Part shown: positions 33,531 through 44,041 of the stretch, piece after piece | Layout: each line of letters begins with the position of its first letter | How positions within the stretch are numbered: the first letter of the stretch is position 1 | Origin: Gautieria morchelliformis | Taxonomy: Eukaryota > Basidiomycota > Agaricomycetes > Gomphales > Gomphaceae | Length of the DNA stretch: 64,000 nt | NCBI GenBank assembly: GCA_015179125.1 | Contig: WHVA01000071.1 | Location: forward strand, 242,357 to 306,356 | Direction of reading: 5' to 3' | Program-made: the position numbers and the translations under genes | Notes under the pieces: generated by a model | What the model was told of the DNA's origin: nothing | Databases searched by the model: none | The model's input: the letters and a program-made list of their open reading frames with translations, nothing else

Positions 33531-34125
33531 TCGACATGACAGGCTTCGATCATGCAGGTTATTTCGGCACTAGTCATTTCTAATGCACGTCCACGGCAAC
33601 TACTTCCGACACACAAACAGATGAACTGGTTGAACCTGGTTGACTTGCTGCAAGATGATTCTTACCGTGCTCATGCACGTAACACATCCACCGGCACCAC
33701 CTGCAAGCTCAACAGACGGCACAGAGGAGGATGGGGAATAGTCGGATCGCACGATTTTGATGATCACCGAGAGCGCTAGTGGATATCTAGCCGACTCGGA
33801 ACAATCGACTGATCACGGGTGTTTCCCATCCTAGCTGAATACGGCATGAATATAATGCTACCGATCTTATTCGTAAGCCGTGATCTATCTGGTCTCTCTC
33901 TGTGTAAGTAACAAAAACTCCTTGTATTTCATCATGCATTTATTTCCCCCACTGTAGTTATTTCGTCTACCCTCCTCTTCTCCCACTTGTACTCCTTGTA
34001 TTTTCCTGTCTTAATTCCATGGACAGAACAACTTTAGTCATCCCATTTTTTTAAGCTGTGACAGATTTAAAGTCGGAGAGAGTCGGGAACTAGCTGGCGG
34101 CAGCCACCGCCGCTACGATCACCTG

Positions 34126-34212
34126 TGTAAGTCGAGATCGGCTGTTTAAGTCGAGGTGTAAGTCGAGATCGGCTGTGTAAGTCGAGGTGTAAGTCGAGAT
34201 CGGTTGTGTATT
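34126..34212 (+). repeat. Local tandem repeat in the UGT-A upstream region
   Basis: Three copies of GTAAGTCGAGATCGGYTG alternate with copies of TAAGTCGAGGT. Copy 2 of the duplication (near 44425) has a single AAGTCGTGATCGGCTGTGTA instead. The expansion therefore arose after duplication, or the other copy contracted. Confidence 0.8.
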
Positions 34213-34299
34213 CGTACATGTATTCGTACAGATGCAATCCATGTTTTAAAAGGCATCCGCACACCCCAAGATCTTCACTGTGAAGTCTGACACGGTATC

Positions 34300-36451
34300 A
34301 TGGAGTCGCAAACCACCCTCTCCGGGCATTTTATTCTGCTATGCATGCCGGCATGGGGTAGGTGTCCCAACGTTCTCGAGCACAGAACTTATCGGTCTTA
34401 TTACTCTTGCTCTAGGACACCTCAGGCCACTCTGCGCACTTGCAGCCAAGCTTGTAAAAGAACGGCAGGATGTTGCCATCACTCTGTTGATAGCTGGCGA
34501 GGATTGCAATGGTCAACGAACGGAACGAGAAATAAGTAGGTTCTTCTCTGTGAGCGAGGCGGACTCCCAGGCTAAGGCAAATATAAGGTAATTTGACTAT
34601 ATTATATTAACAATATACATGACGAGTTAATTTGAACATTCGGCAGACTCGTCAATATCCATGAACAAGGACACGACCCTTTTGTATTGAAGCCTATCAT
34701 CGCCCAGAAATTTCCAGGTTATTTTGACAAACTGTTAAACTGTAAACCTGTCCAGTGTATGGAAACCAAAAGAAGGTTTGACGCAATTCGGAAACCAACT
34801 GCTGTGGTTCTCGACGTAGGTATTTCCGTACTTCTAGCCCACGCTGTTATTGCCCACTGTGAATCCGTAGTATTTCCTGCTTGCCGTTTTACAGCATATC
34901 CGTTCGGTCACCGGGAGAAACATTCCTGTATATGCTTGGGTTGCTTCCTATCCTGCACCAATGCTCCGTATATTTGGTCCCGAAGAATTGGGCGGGTTTG
35001 GGGACGTGCCAACAAAAGCCCGCACACAGGCTGAAGCGACTGGAAGACAATTAGAGGATGTCATGGGAGAGGTAGGCCGTCTTCGTGTCTGCAATGTCAA
35101 CTATTCAGCGTTGGCTCTTAGCTATATAACCCGTCAAGCGGAAGCTTGGTGAATGTGCCTGGATGGCCTCTAGTGTACGACTATGAATTTGTCTCTCAGG
35201 AGGTATGCATGTCCACAGAAGTCAACTACTGAATTCCGTACCGATGGTGCTTATTTCCGCTAGCGCACACCGGGAGTTCCTATTACTGAAACATTTCGTG
35301 CCGCGTATATGTGCGTAGAACTCTAATGTCGCGTCTTTCACATGCTTGAATTTTGCAACCTGATCATCTCCCATTTGTCAAAGATTCGCGTCTGAATGTG
35401 ACGGATTTGTCTCAATCTTCAATGCAAACTACGAATCAATAGGCCTCGATGCGACGCGCATGTGGCTTGCCAAGACAAACCGCCCGGTATATGCTGTTGG
35501 ACCGTTGATTCCTCCTGGGTTCGGAGACTTTGCACTGTCCGACGCAGCAAAGCAGCTGGACATTGCTTCTTCGACAAACGGTGGAGAATTTCAAACCTTT
35601 CTTGACGACATGCTCAAGAGACACGGAGAGCGGTCTGTTATCTACGTGAATCACACTTGAACGTGAAATGCTACGGGCTGATAACCATCCTTGGTTTTAG
35701 GTCTCCTTCGGAAGCTTTTGGTGGCCTAAAAAGAATGAGCATGTATGGGTGCTAGTAGATGCGCTTCTGGAGTTTGGCTTCCCTTTCGTAAGAACCACTA
35801 CTCTTTTACTCTTGAGACATGCGTTGACCATGATTCAGATATTGTCTCATGCTTCACCCATGGCGGAGATACCGACGGGATATGTTGAAAAGATCAAACA
35901 ATCCGGAATAGGACTTCTCTCGAAATGGTCCCGCAACAGACTGTCTTGAATCATCCCGTTAGTGCCAAGTACAATGATGGATTGACGCCTGATATTAAAT
36001 ATCTCAGGCTACTGGCTGGGTCCTAACACACTGCGGGGCGAACAGTGTGACGGAAGCGTTGGCGCAGGGAATACCAATGTACGTTCATGTCCACTGTTGT
36101 GCGTACACCATGTTTATTTGCATCACCAGGATTGCGTGGCCACTCGATGCTGAACAGCCAGCGAATGCCATACATCTCGCCCTCATTCTCGACGTTGCAT
36201 TTGAAATGCTTGAAGTTCGTACGGGACAGGGACTGAAGCCACTTTATCGTGGAGCGCACCCAACAGGCACTATCGAAGCCGTGACAGCTGAGGCACGCGA
36301 CATTCTCCAAAAGGCTCGCGGACCTGAGGGCGAGAGGAAGAGACGTAATGCAGAGTCGATTCGATACAAGTGGAAGCAAGACTGGGAGGAAGGGGGGGAT
36401 GCCCTGAACAGCCTGAGGAAACTTTTGACTGACCATTGTTCGCAAGATTGA
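34300..36451 (+). pseudogene. UDP-glycosyltransferase, copy A, frameshifted
   Basis: A GT1-family glycosyltransferase that would move a sugar from a UDP-sugar to a small lipophilic acceptor. Exon 1 (MESQTTLSGHFILLCMPAWG) ends at a donor near 34358. The N-terminal acceptor domain includes HLRPLCALAAKLVKERQDVA, PVYAWVASYPAPMLRIFGPE (near 34945) and LGGFGDVPTKARTQAEATGR. The C-terminal sugar-nucleotide domain includes RPVYAVGPLIPPGFGDFALS (near 35480), ERSVIYV, SFGSFWWPKKNEHVWVLVDA, GWVLTHCGANSVTEALAQG (PSPG box) and IAWPLDAEQPANAIHLALIL. The PSPG opening reads KWSRNRLS followed by a stop, where copy B reads KWSPQQTVLNHP. One C is missing in a C run near 35930, so copy A is frameshifted there. 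Otherwise the two copies are very close. Confidence 0.85.
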
Positions 36452-36765
36452 GGATATCCCGAACCAGTGGAGACGCAGTGCAATGAATCTGTCAAAGTCA
36501 TGATTTCAAATACTGATATCTGCATGGAATGCTCGAAAGTGTGTAGGACTCAATCGATTCTACTATCCATACTATGTTGTACTGTTTTTTCATGTTTGTT
36601 CTCGTTCGTGCTACTATTTTCAGGCAACGAGGCTGTATATAGGTTTGAACAGTTTTGCTACGAACTTATTGAAGACCATTGCGTCGACGTGGCCGAAAGA
36701 TCAAAATTGTTGTGCTAAATCGGAGGCTCTCCGGACGAGTCGAGGACTGGCGCTCGCGCTCACGA

Positions 36766-37222
36766 TAAGTAATGAGCAAATTCCGACCGGCGTCGCCCCA
36801 GTGTAAGACAGGGATGGCGAGAGTGATCCACGAAAACCGGTTACCTGGAAATAAGTGATGTAGGTCGAACTAAGATGGGTTAGGCTGCGGACAATCTAAC
36901 CAGAATTCGTCGTTGAGAGTGACCATGACTTCTGGATGAAACAGAAAGGGAGAGGAGGTCATGTGAAGAGTGTGGTGGGTGGAACACATATGAATGTGAT
37001 AAGTGAGGGTATAAAGGACATATTAAAAGGCAGAATGGCTCTCATTCCACACAACCATTTGCCATAGTTTCAAATTATTACAAGATTCCCTCTTTTTTCA
37101 CTATTTGTTGCCATAGGTTATGGTAAACAAACAGTGACTTGCACCTAGTGCACAGTCAGTGGCAGTTACCGCAAGCCGCGTGGATACAAAAGAGCTGTGG
37201 CATGTAACAAGGCCCGATACTC
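36766..37222. other. Spacer without a gene
   Basis: No coding frame is recognised. A GAGGGTATAAAGGACAT motif (near 37010) could be a relic promoter. The stretch ends with CGATACTC, the target duplication of the next transposon. Confidence 0.4.
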
Positions 37223-40038
37223 CGCCTGGGTAGCGCCCATATTGCCTCTATTTAGAAGTTTGATGGTGCCCCTTGTGTGGTTCTAGTTAGAAGGATCTAG
37301 CTATGCTATGCTGTGCCAGCAATCATACCAGTGTTCAGCTCCCTCTGAAATTTTTTTTTTTTTGAAAAACCCAATGCCCTGGCTCATTCCTGGGGCTCTG
37401 GGACACGGTCCCATGATCTACTCAAACCTACAGTGCCAAACTCACGTGACTATTGCACGTGCTCACCAACACTCACTGCCAACTAACAGTGGCAATCACA
37501 TACAACTGCTCGTATGGGCAAGCGCAAGAAAGGGGGGTGGCTCACTTCATTGCATTTTACCTACACTGTCCATCGGGGTCTCACTAGCTCTCAGACAGTT
37601 AAGGCTAATCTTGCACAAATCCATAGAGATCAACTTGCACATAAACAGGAACAAGAGGAGAGATTTAGAGGTGTGTTCATCCTAAACTACATGTCATAGA
37701 ACTATCCTGGTCTAACAGCTGCAGCCCATCAGAGGATCGCGGAAGTGCAACTTGAAGTAGGTCTTAATTGGTCAGGCTTCGATGTTAACGACAACAATGG
37801 CATCCCCACTCATGAATATGGCCATGGGAGTGATGTGTCTAGTGAGTCAAATGGAGATTATGCAGACATGGTAAGTCATCAAGGGAGTGCAGTTGACATT
37901 GCACAAGCCTTTCAAAGATCCATACACCAAACTTTACCTTCTTGTTACATGCCATCCAACAGTATAACACTGGAGGCATATAAAAATTTCGCATGGCTGC
38001 ACAGCAGCGCGTGGTGGGGCAGTTTCTAACTGTTCACTGCTTCGCAGGGATTGATGTCGGGTGTCCCCTGTCAATCCCACATTCTGGACTTGCAGTCTGC
38101 TCGAGAGAGCCGAGCGTGCCTGTCTAGCCTCCTGAACAACACGCTCCTGCTGTTCATTTGGCAGCTGGGTGGTCTGCGCTCTGGTCACTGCTCCTTTGGT
38201 GTGCTGTCTGCGCAGCTCCAGGGCACGCATATAACAACGGGCGGCTTGCGCCTCTTTCCATTGCCAGTGCTCAACTTCGAGGTCCAGGCTCCTGGCCGTG
38301 TCCTTGGAGTCGACCTCCAAGGCCACCTGTTCGCGGATCGCCTGCTGGACGGTTTTGCCATCCCTCGCTGGGGCCGTGTTGGTCCTGCGGTCCCCCAGTT
38401 CATTCCTGAACCGTACGTCCTGCACGGATGGGATGTTCAGCAGTGGCATTTGTCACCGATCATGCACTTCGCGCTGATCCTCAACAGCACTGTCGCGCCC
38501 GCTGTCTGTCACTCTATGCGATCCTCGGTGGCGGCGATGCTCGTTCTTGTCTTCAAGGGCTTGTAGCATCGCCCTTACGCCGGCAATTTCTGTATTGCTC
38601 TGGCGTATGTCCGTGTGGAACTCAGTCAGCGATGCTCACAGACCCGCGAGCGACTTTGCTAGTCCACGTGCCGTCGTGACTATGCCGGCGATCCCATCTG
38701 ACATGTTCTTCAGCTCATGGCCTATCTGCTCGATCCTCGCATCGGCATGGCCAATGCATTGGGTTGCTTTGTGTAGCTGATTGTTCAGCTGCACGGTCAC
38801 CGTTGTTTCATCAACAGTGTTTATCCTTGAGCTCTTTCAACTTGAGCTCGAGTATTCCAAGTCCTGACTGTCCTCAGGTGCTCATCGTTTTTGAAGTTGT
38901 TCCTTGGGAGGAGCAATGGTTGTCCGGCCTTTCAACCGGGGGCCTGCGTCGCGGTTCTTAACTTGTCACGACATCCAGTCTGATGCTGAGCCTTCATTAT
39001 TGCTGATGGATGATCTGGCTTGGCCCTTGCCCTTGTCGTGAGGTGGGGGCGAGCAGGATGGGGAACATGACTTGTCCCTGTCCTGTCCCTCCACTTCGTC
39101 CACACTTGGAGACACGTGGTCGATGGTGTCTGCGTCCTCTGGTGCTAGGACGGGTGCGGCGAGGTCTATGACTTCGCCATGTTCGACTTCCTTGGGCCCT
39201 GAGCCCAAGGTAGCGTCAGCCATGGTGTCGCTAGGCTGCACCAGGGTTTTGTTGCGCAAACTGCTAGATCGCATCGTTTGACTGAGCGGGTACACCGCAG
39301 GCGCACAGTTGATTGTAGTATGTTGTACTATGTTTGTTTTCTGACAATTTTTCAATCGTCAGCACAGCGATCTTGTCTAAGATGCTGCAGGAACCACTCT
39401 TCAACTGTTTGCTAGGCAAGCAGTCGTTGGAAGTTCAAAAAGGTGTAAGATGGTGGCTTATTACTTGTGTTGTCACAAGGTAGCAGAGCTCAACCAAACT
39501 GTGGTGATTCTAATATGATGTAGTGACGGTTACAGGTAAGATTAAGCTGGGGAATCCTGGAGGATTCCCATGCAAGAACTATACAGTGGGTCTGCGAGGA
39601 CCCACTGGTGCTATGTAAGCTTCCAGTCATTATGTGTTGCTGTGAGGCAACACAGGTAAATATCTATATTTACAGCAACCTTGTTACAGTAAAATTAACT
39701 GGAATCACTTGAAATATGTTTGAACTAAAGAAACCTCAAAGACTGTGAGAAGTCAACTATCAAACCAACAACGTCGTCAATGATGTTGAGAAGGTTTGAG
39801 GCTTTGAGAAGTTACGTGAGTTTGGCACTGTAGGTTTGAGGAGATGGGACCGTGTCCCGGAGCCCCAGGAACAAGCCAGGGCATTGGGTTTTTCAAAAAA
39901 AAAAAAAAATTCCGAGGGAGAGCTGAACACAGGTATGATTGCTGGTACAGCATAGCATAGCTAGATCCCTCTAACTAGAACCGCGCAAGGGGTGCCATCA
40001 AACTTCTAAATAGAGGCGATATGGGCGCTACCCAGGTG
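37223..40038 (+). mobile_element. Long-TIR DNA transposon with 8-bp TSD, KDZ/hAT-like
   Basis: The ends are CGCCTGGGTAGCGCCCATAT and, on the other strand, CACCTGGGTAGCGCCCATAT. They continue as inverted arms of about 230 bp (37223-37460 and 39810-40038) that include the A/T homopolymer and CAATGCCCTGGCT. The flanking direct repeat CGATACTC (37215-37222 and 40039-40046) is a perfect 8-bp TSD, which fits hAT and KDZ/Zisupton elements. Inside on the plus strand are MGKRKKGGWLTSLHFTYTVH (near 37515), HKQEQEERFRG and, further on, AAHQRIAEVQLEVGLNWSGF, which look like the N-terminus of a KDZ-type transposase protein as found in Agaricomycetes. The catalytic part is gone: a gag-only LTR element occupies 37975-39693. 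The superfamily choice is inference; the ends and TSD are seen directly. Confidence 0.75.
37975..39693 (-). mobile_element. Gag-only LTR element relic nested in the DNA transposon
   Basis: Minus strand. A 5' LTR-like segment lies at 39470-39693 (starts TGTAAATATAGATATTTACC; contains CAGACCCACTGTATAGTT), related to the LTR at 10003-10213. It is followed by a gag-like body with an acidic, serine-rich N-terminal part (TMADATLGSGPKEVEHGEV, near 39220), then long helical/coiled-coil segments down to about 38050. No polymerase or integrase is seen. The 3' LTR is absent. Broken, several breaks, intermediate age. Confidence 0.55.
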
Positions 40039-40235
40039 CGATACTCAGTAATAGAGTTAGATCCTGATTTGGATCCGCGACCTCAACTACTCAATATGGC
40101 TAACCCGACCCCAGAACCTGAGTCAGTGGCTCCCACGTTTCCGTTAATGTAACGGCCTGATGGATACCACAATTTGCTATCGCGATTATAGATCGATATC
40201 CTGAGATGGTGCCGCAGAATCCTCAATTCTGGATA

Positions 40236-40418
40236 CAGTAGACTCCCTCCTAACAGATACCTCAGATCACCCATGCTCCCTCATAAGCCATACATTTTTG
40301 CATCTCCCAAAGTTGGTTTTCAGGGCCAAAAACCTCTCGAATACTTTACCCCATACTCCCTTATAACGCATACTCCCAGGCCTCTCCCGAGGGGTATGCG
40401 CTAGGAGGGAGTCTACTG
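40236..40418. mobile_element. Tc1/mariner (pogo/Fot1-like) MITE, 183 bp
   Basis: The TIR CAGTAGACTCCCTCCTA is present at both ends, followed by related subterminal CATACTCCC/ATAACGCATAC motifs, and the element is flanked by the TA dinucleotide on both sides (40234-40235 and 40419-40420). It encodes nothing. CAGTAGACTCCC ends with TA duplication are characteristic of pogo-like elements in fungi. It lies just downstream of the long-TIR transposon. Confidence 0.85.
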
Positions 40419-40649
40419 TAGATCAGTACAATGGTGCCCAGATCCTCAAATCTGGACAAGCCTACAAGGATCATCCTGATGATGTACAACGGCGTCACGT
40501 GATGCAGCGCGAGCAGAGGCTCCGATTCATATATCCTGGGCGTATTTAATGACAGTCTCTCAGGTGCCATGTCACCTCTGTCCGCTTCCTGGCATACTAC
40601 TCTTCACTCTTGTTTCGAGGTTGTGTCACCGTCTACACCAACCCTTGTC

Positions 40650-41454
40650 ATGTCTACCTCGGTTCTCCTCTCACCAATCTCGACATCCAACCCGTCCACA
40701 TACTATGCCGTGGGGCTGGACATCTGGTCTAATTTTATTGGAATACTCATGTCAGGCAAAACACTCGAAATTGTGTATATAGTTCTAGGCATTCTCCAGA
40801 ACATAGCCGGAGGATGCGGATATCCTCCAATCCACTTCTTCCTGGCATCCGTAAGGACTGGACTCGACTATGTAAAGGTGGGTCAGGACTACATATTTTC
40901 TCCAGGAGCGATGTCCATCCCGCACATTCACATCACCATCCTCCCCATCCTCTGTGTAGATCAATCGGACACTGATATTATCCTCGTACAGGTTTCAAAG
41001 AATAACGTCGATGTCGCAACCAAACTTACCGAGCATCTGCGAGACATCGATGCGCTCTTAGAGACAGCTGGAGTCGAGTATTCTTCAGGTGACATGGTGG
41101 TTATCACAAACGACCTTCACTCGTACGTCTACATGCATACTTCGTGCATCTCGCTGTCATCTTGCAAACAGCACCATCAAGAATGCCCGCGAGCCCCTCA
41201 TTCTCATCAGAAAGCGCGGATTTATCAAAGCCATATTTCACTCCTTCACAGATTCCCAGACGCTAGAAGATCAAGTCAGACAGATAGATAACGCCTTGCA
41301 GAGATTTCAGGTCATTCACACCAGAGCTCCAGGTATTACGCAGCTTAGTATTTCTCTTCCTGTAGGTCTTTACCTCGGCCCTTCGTGGCAAGGAAACCGA
41401 CGCCTGTCAGACCACCCTACAAGAGATACGAAATATCCGTGCCTCTCTTCAGGT
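40650..41454 (+). CDS. Unrecognised multi-exon host gene, helical (possibly partial)
   Basis: Start MSTSVLLSPISTSNPSTYYA at 40650. Exon 1 continues through GILMSGKTLEIVYIVLGILQ to LDYVK at a donor near 40879. The following exons read VSKNNVDVATKLTEHLRDID and LLETAGVEYSSGDMVVITN (from about 40992), TIKNAREPLILIRKRGFIKA (from about 41170) with FTDSQTLEDQVRQIDNALQR, and VFTSALRGKETDACQTTLQE (from about 41368). All junctions have GT..AG sites and keep frame. The product is alpha-helical and resembles the helical N-terminal region found on Agaricomycete signalling proteins (STAND-like), but I cannot name a family. After 41454 a donor is followed by an A-run and then uncertain exons (possibly to 41748), so the 3' end is unknown and the gene may be truncated. 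Confidence 0.5.
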
Positions 41455-41759
41455 ATCGTAAAAAAAAAAAAATTCCATCCCCAGCCCATCTGATTCCTGT
41501 GTTACTAGTTGCCAGTAAATGCCTGATGTTAGCGCATACTCAGATCACGACTCTCCCGCACTCTTTAGGTATGACTTTCCTTTGCGATGGCGCAACTTGT
41601 TGGTTTCTTACTCGCTATTCGGACTGGAAAGCTTTCTTATTCGTTATCCCAGTTATCCCAGTCGAAATGCTTTCTTACGCACAATCCAAGTTTTGAAAAT
41701 GGGAATACAGATTTATGCTATGAGCCAGATGAATGAATATATGACTTAAGACACCCCAA

Positions 41760-43900
41760 TGCACAGCAGAGCCGCTCCCAACAGCCTCGAGATCTAAACG
41801 CCGGGATTCCGGTGCTCGTTCGACAAAAAGGGGAGTACATGTGGATGCGCCGAAAATAAGCACGGGCACTAGTGACTGCAGGCGGCAGTATTTCACTCTC
41901 ACACCGAGATCGCCAACCCAGAGCTAGCCTGTTACAATCAACAAACGCAAATCTTACTCTAAGTTCGACTTGTCCAAATTTAGCAGCGTGTGCGGATATC
42001 TCGTCGGTTGGATGGTTTTCATACCATGCATCCGGTGGCGTTCCAGCCCTCCAAGTTTACTGTCTGTAAGCTCGGGGATAGCTGATGGGTTCGACTTCCC
42101 TCTGGATGATTTGCCGTATGCCACGACCACGAAACCCTTGATACCAAAAACGTTTTAGAGTCGACTCTCGGGGGCTTCAAAAGCCAGTTCTGTGTGCACA
42201 CACATTCGCTGCGAAGCCTAGTTATCGCTAAAAGGCTCCCCGACTCTAAGGTCAACCATGGTTAATCCTCTCCTTGACATCTATCTTTATATAATTTTTT
42301 AAATAACACTGGGGAGAAAACTAGACCTTTATAAGTTTTTTAGAGTGATACTCGCTGCATGATCCCTTAAGACAGGCATGAGGTAACCCAGACCCTTCGA
42401 CTATCCCCAATCCCTGCCGAAAAGGTAGTTGTCGAACTTCCAGGTCACTGTGGCACACGAGTGTGTATTAGGTCCTCCGGTTGTTACGGCGTGACCGTGG
42501 CGGTCAGTGTCTGGGAGTTGATGGTGTTATCTTCACGGCACCACGTGCAACCCACAGATTAAACCTGGACCGTCCCTCAACAGGTTTGTCCATGAAACTA
42601 TCTCTGCCTCGCTAAATCACAATTCTTGCACGTTTAGCATGCAGCGTGTCATGCATCCAATCTTGACAGCACGCATTTTGCTCACTTTACGCCAGGCTAT
42701 AACCCTGGATCGCGGAACGAGGGCGGTAACAGCAGGCGCCTTGGAAGACAACGAAACAAGCTTTCATATGAGCTCGACGGCTCAATTATTTAAGTGCGTT
42801 CTCGTGAGTGATGTCTCCGAGAGTTACTGCAAACTCCCGCGAATGGCCTCGCGTAGCATCCTAATCCGAATGCTGATGGAGCTCTTCCGCGATGGGCCTG
42901 ATATGCTATAGCCATGACATTGTGAAGGCTGCGTACACCATTGTCCCCAGGAAAGCTCGTGTCTCGAAGTGACTGGAGAAGATATTCGAACGAAAATACC
43001 TGAGTAATATTGCAACGGTAAGGTCATCGTGAAGGGGTAGTTGGACTGGCGGCTGAGGGTTTGTCATTTGCCATACGCGGGAAGGGTCAGGTAAAGAATA
43101 CATCACTCAACGTTAGGTGTTTCGGTTGTCTGACATGCCAATGAGTAACTTTAAGAGAACAAATGTTTAGGCTGCCAGGGTAAAGGCAGAGGTGTCTGAT
43201 GTTTTGAATTTCTGGGCAGTGAGGGAGATGAAAAAGTGCGTGAGTAGGGCCATCCCCGAGCGTCCTTAAGTATGTATTGGGCCATCCAGAAGTGTCCATC
43301 TGTGAAATATCATAGAAGTGTGAACTCACAAACACAGTTGAATCCCCTGATCCACCATTTCGCCTGTTGTATGGTCGCCTCAATTATGCGAGATAAAATA
43401 TTTGCATACTGGTCGACCGCCTCGAGCCCTAGCTGTCTTTGATTTTAATGTAATAGCTGTCTGCCAGGATGATATCGATGGTGTTGTTAGAATACGAGAA
43501 GGGAGACGAAGGTCGGAGAGAGAGACAGAGACGGAACACGACACGCAACTCGCGAGAGACGAAACACTAGTGAGAATGCTGTTAACTTACTCAACCGGAC
43601 TCAACTATGTCAGTGAACAGGCTAAAAACCGATAGATTGATCTAGCTACTTATACAAATTATGGATATGTGAGTGCTTGGTCATGGATCACGGAGTGGGA
43701 ACTAGAATAGGAGTAGTACTGTATCCCAATGCGGATAGGCCTGGGAAAATGCCGGTTCGCAACATGCATACCGATATAGCGAGAGATAAAATGAAATTGG
43801 TTCACAACAGATGGGAATGTATAGCTATGTACTCATGTTATTATTGGTTTGTTCCTGTCCAGATCAGTTCCCTTGACTCCAGCTAGTTCCCGGCTTGAAG
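41760..43900. other. Stretch with scattered weak coding traces
   Basis: No complete gene. On the plus strand a short block after an acceptor (42638-42800) reads MHPILTARILLTLRQAIT, which resembles the C-terminal end of DUF6533-type membrane proteins. On the minus strand 43383-43087 and 43106-42906 look like exons of one unrecognised gene. The remainder (43400-43900) holds nothing I can identify. Confidence 0.3.
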
Positions 43901-44041
43901 ACGTCCGCGATCAGTAGTACTTACCGTATACAAGTACGCTCGGTACGCGTATTGTGACTCTTCACGCGTTCATGTTTGCAACTTCAACAAATGCTCCTCT
44001 TGCCTTGCATCATGTCAAGTATTTCTACGGCACGTACTGCA

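Larger units (their letters stand above)
33535..36765 (+). repeat. Segmental duplication copy 1 (carries UGT-A)
   Basis: This is colinear with 44042-46965, offset about 10.22 kb between the UGT coding regions. Similarity begins at GACATGACAGGCTTCGATC (33535 and 44046) upstream of the gene and ends shortly after the UGT stop, in the GTCGACGTGGCCGAAAGATC block. Copy 1 is longer in its 5' flank because of extra spacer and a local tandem repeat. Confidence 0.85.

Noticed and set aside
37966-37990. CACTGGAGGCAT near 37970, identical to the outer end of the inverted arms
   Set aside because: Only about 13 bases agree and the following sequence differs. It lies inside the KDZ-like coding remnant, so it is not another arm.
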